Source: Nanobdellota archaeon (lineage in GTDB: Archaea; Nanobdellota; Nanobdellia; Woesearchaeales; GCA-2686295). Taken from it: 14,022 bases of DNA. Both the position numbers and the translations under genes were made by a program. Below the pieces are notes generated by a model. The model was not told the origin of the DNA. It saw only the letters and a list, made by a program, of their open reading frames with translations, and searched no databases. Positions 13,055 to 14,022 of the stretch are shown here, one piece after another (position 1 is the first letter of the stretch; each line of letters begins with the position of its first letter). The stretch spans positions 1 through 14,022 of the forward strand of contig JAHJDK010000041.1 in the NCBI GenBank assembly GCA_018812505.1, in the 5' to 3' direction.

Positions 13055-13073
13055 CCATTAATAAATGCTTCGG
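13055..13073 (-). promoter_or_regulatory. BRE/TATA promoter of the cold-shock operon
   Basis: The minus strand reads CCGAAGCATTTATTAATGG: BRE-like CGAAGC followed by the TATA-like ATTTATTAAT. The predicted start near 13036 gives a leader of about 37 nt, longer than for most genes here. Confidence 0.55.
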
Positions 13074-13103
13074 ATTTTAAAAATTATTTCAACTTGTAGA
13101 AAA

Positions 13104-13862
13104 TCAACTAAAAAAGCTTCTTTTCTCATACACATTATGTGGTTCTAAATCTATTGATGCTAAGTCTCTCAAAGACAAAGCTTGTCTTATGATTGTCGAG
13201 TAAAAAAGCTTGCCAGAAGCATCCATGCCAACAAGTACATCTCCTGAGCAAATACTACCTTTATTTAATCTTCTATTCCCACTAGTTAGGAATTCTATAG
13301 GTAAAAAATTTACTTGGTTAAAACAATTATTTGCAACATCATCTAAAAATTTACTGAATTTTTCATCAAAAATTTCATTAGAACCCATGCTTTTTCTGAT
13401 AGATTCTGAAAACTCATTTTTATCTTTTGCCATCACAGAAAGTGCCAGATATTTTGAGAAATGTAATCCCATAGAAAAAGGAGAGTACAAATCTTTCTTT
13501 AAAGATGACATAACTTCTTCATATTGAGAATTACTAATCTTTAAATCCTCTTCATGCTCATTCATCTGTTCAGTGATGTAATCTAATGTGTCACATAAGT
13601 TAACAGCACCTACAGGTCTTATAAATGAAACATAACTTACATCAGATTTTCGGATTGACACTTCACGATTCTTATAAATAAATCCATCATCTCCTATTTG
13701 GTAAACAGAACCTGACCATGTCACATATAGGGTGTTGTTATTCTTGAGTTTGTCAGGTATACAACTTAACAGATAATTGCTCACTTCCTTTCTAGTTTCT
13801 CTGATGGAATGAGACTCTCCTATTTGTTTCATTAACTCATGTATTTTATCTAGATTAGGCAT
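13104..13862 (-). CDS. Unrecognised cytoplasmic protein, 252 residues
   Basis: A 252-residue protein beginning MPNLDKIHELMKQIGESHSI. The N-terminal ~40 residues look helical. A beta-rich stretch follows (about 43-85: TLYVTWSGSVYQIGDDG, then a segment with SYVSFIRPVGAVNL), then a long helical middle with acidic/basic repeats (MNEHEEDLKISNSQYEEVMS). The C-terminal part has SICSGDVLVGMDASGKLFYS, which reads like a short beta unit. There is no signal peptide, membrane helix or recognised catalytic motif. The start is supported by a TATA box at 13884-13897, whose centre is about 29 nt upstream, giving an almost leaderless message. It lies upstream of the cold-shock operon on the same strand, but that operon has its own promoter. 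I do not recognise the family. Confidence 0.65.
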   Translation of the reverse strand: MPNLDKIHELMKQIGESHSIRETRKEVSNYLLSCIPDKLKNNNTLYVTWSGSVYQIGDDGFIYKNREVSIRKSDVSYVSFIRPVGAVNLCDTLDYITEQMNEHEEDLKISNSQYEEVMSSLKKDLYSPFSMGLHFSKYLALSVMAKDKNEFSESIRKSMGSNEIFDEKFSKFLDDVANNCFNQVNFLPIEFLTSGNRRLNKGSICSGDVLVGMDASGKLFYSTIIRQALSLRDLASIDLEPHNVYEKRSFFS

Positions 13863-13883
13863 TTTTCAATTTGTAAAATTAAG

Positions 13884-13897
13884 TCAAATATTTAAAG
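13884..13897 (-). promoter_or_regulatory. TATA element of the 252-residue gene
   Basis: The minus strand reads CTTTAAATATTTGA, centred about 29 nt from the ATG at 13862, predicting a leader of zero to a few bases. Confidence 0.45.
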
Positions 13898-13999
13898 TTT
13901 TTCATCTTAATCACTAAAAAGTAGTGTTTGCTTTTCAACCAAAAAACATTTAAGCTTAAAAAACAATGAATAATCATAAATAATTGGAGTTGATAAAAA

Positions 14000-14022
14000 A
14001 TGTGCTTTAAAAAAATGGAACA
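14000..14022 (+). CDS. Probable 5' end of a further gene, cut by window
   Basis: An ATG at 14000 opens a frame reading MCFKKME to the right edge. GGAG lies about ten nt upstream (13986-13989), and the TATA-like CATTTAAGCTTA at 13947-13958 would give a leader of about 20 nt. Only seven full codons are visible, so nothing can be said about the product, and the gene itself is probable rather than proven. Confidence 0.35.

Noticed and set aside
12999..13058. Twenty extra N-terminal codons on the cold-shock protein
   Set aside because: They cover the predicted leader with its hairpin and Shine-Dalgarno; the shorter form has the family's normal length.
1..14022. CRISPR array, tRNA, rRNA, insertion sequence or phage module
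   Set aside because: No regularly spaced direct repeats, cloverleaf-like segments, rRNA-like blocks, terminal inverted repeats or transposase/integrase motifs were found on either strand. The Cas4-like resemblance of the 518-residue protein has no CRISPR context here.

Overview
The window looks like compact, AT-rich archaeal chromosome, probably from the DPANN group (Woesearchaeota- or Pacearchaeota-like; this placement is an inference). The archaeal signs are a SepF-type FtsZ anchor with an N-terminal amphipathic helix, BRE/TATA-like promoters, and many first-in-transcript genes whose start codon lies about 26 nt from the TATA centre, as expected for leaderless mRNAs. Genes inside operons instead carry Shine-Dalgarno sequences. 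Intergenic gaps are tiny, with convergent stops that abut or overlap. No rRNA, tRNA, CRISPR array, transposase or integrase was seen.

Layout. 1-812 (minus): an unrecognised gene whose 3' end is cut by the window; its last 90 bases are abruptly GC-rich. 895-2630 (minus): a tandem-repeat Cse60-like protein, a ROK-family sugar kinase without the usual zinc motif, and sepF with its own promoter. 2691-2864 (minus): a 57-residue leaderless small ORF hidden in the only sizeable intergenic stretch, divergent from a DEDDy exonuclease of the YprB type (2959-3699, plus). Then come a DUF1858 CxxC protein (minus) and an acylphosphatase (plus). 4278-7437 (minus): a two-gene operon with a 17-base overlap, made of an RNase J/CPSF-like metallo-beta-lactamase/beta-CASP nuclease and a large putative PD-(D/E)XK protein with a possible four-cysteine cluster.

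7559-10949 (plus): the most unusual locus. A two-helix membrane protein is followed by two tandem paralogues that resemble phosphoribosylamine-glycine ligase (PurD) but have lost PurD signature residues. The second starts inside the stop codon of the first (TGATG) and carries a C-terminal GNAT acetyltransferase domain. No purine genes are nearby, so an amide-ligase/acyltransferase pathway with an unknown substrate is the best reading.

11044-11544 (plus): an unrecognised protein. 11551-12998 (minus): a cold-shock-domain protein and a DEAD-box RNA helicase in one probable cold-response operon; the leader has a hairpin touching the Shine-Dalgarno. 13104-13862 (minus): an unrecognised helical protein. 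14000-14022 (plus): the first codons of a probable further gene.

The window mixes housekeeping genes (division, RNA metabolism, cold response) with one biosynthetic-looking cassette and a two-nuclease operon.
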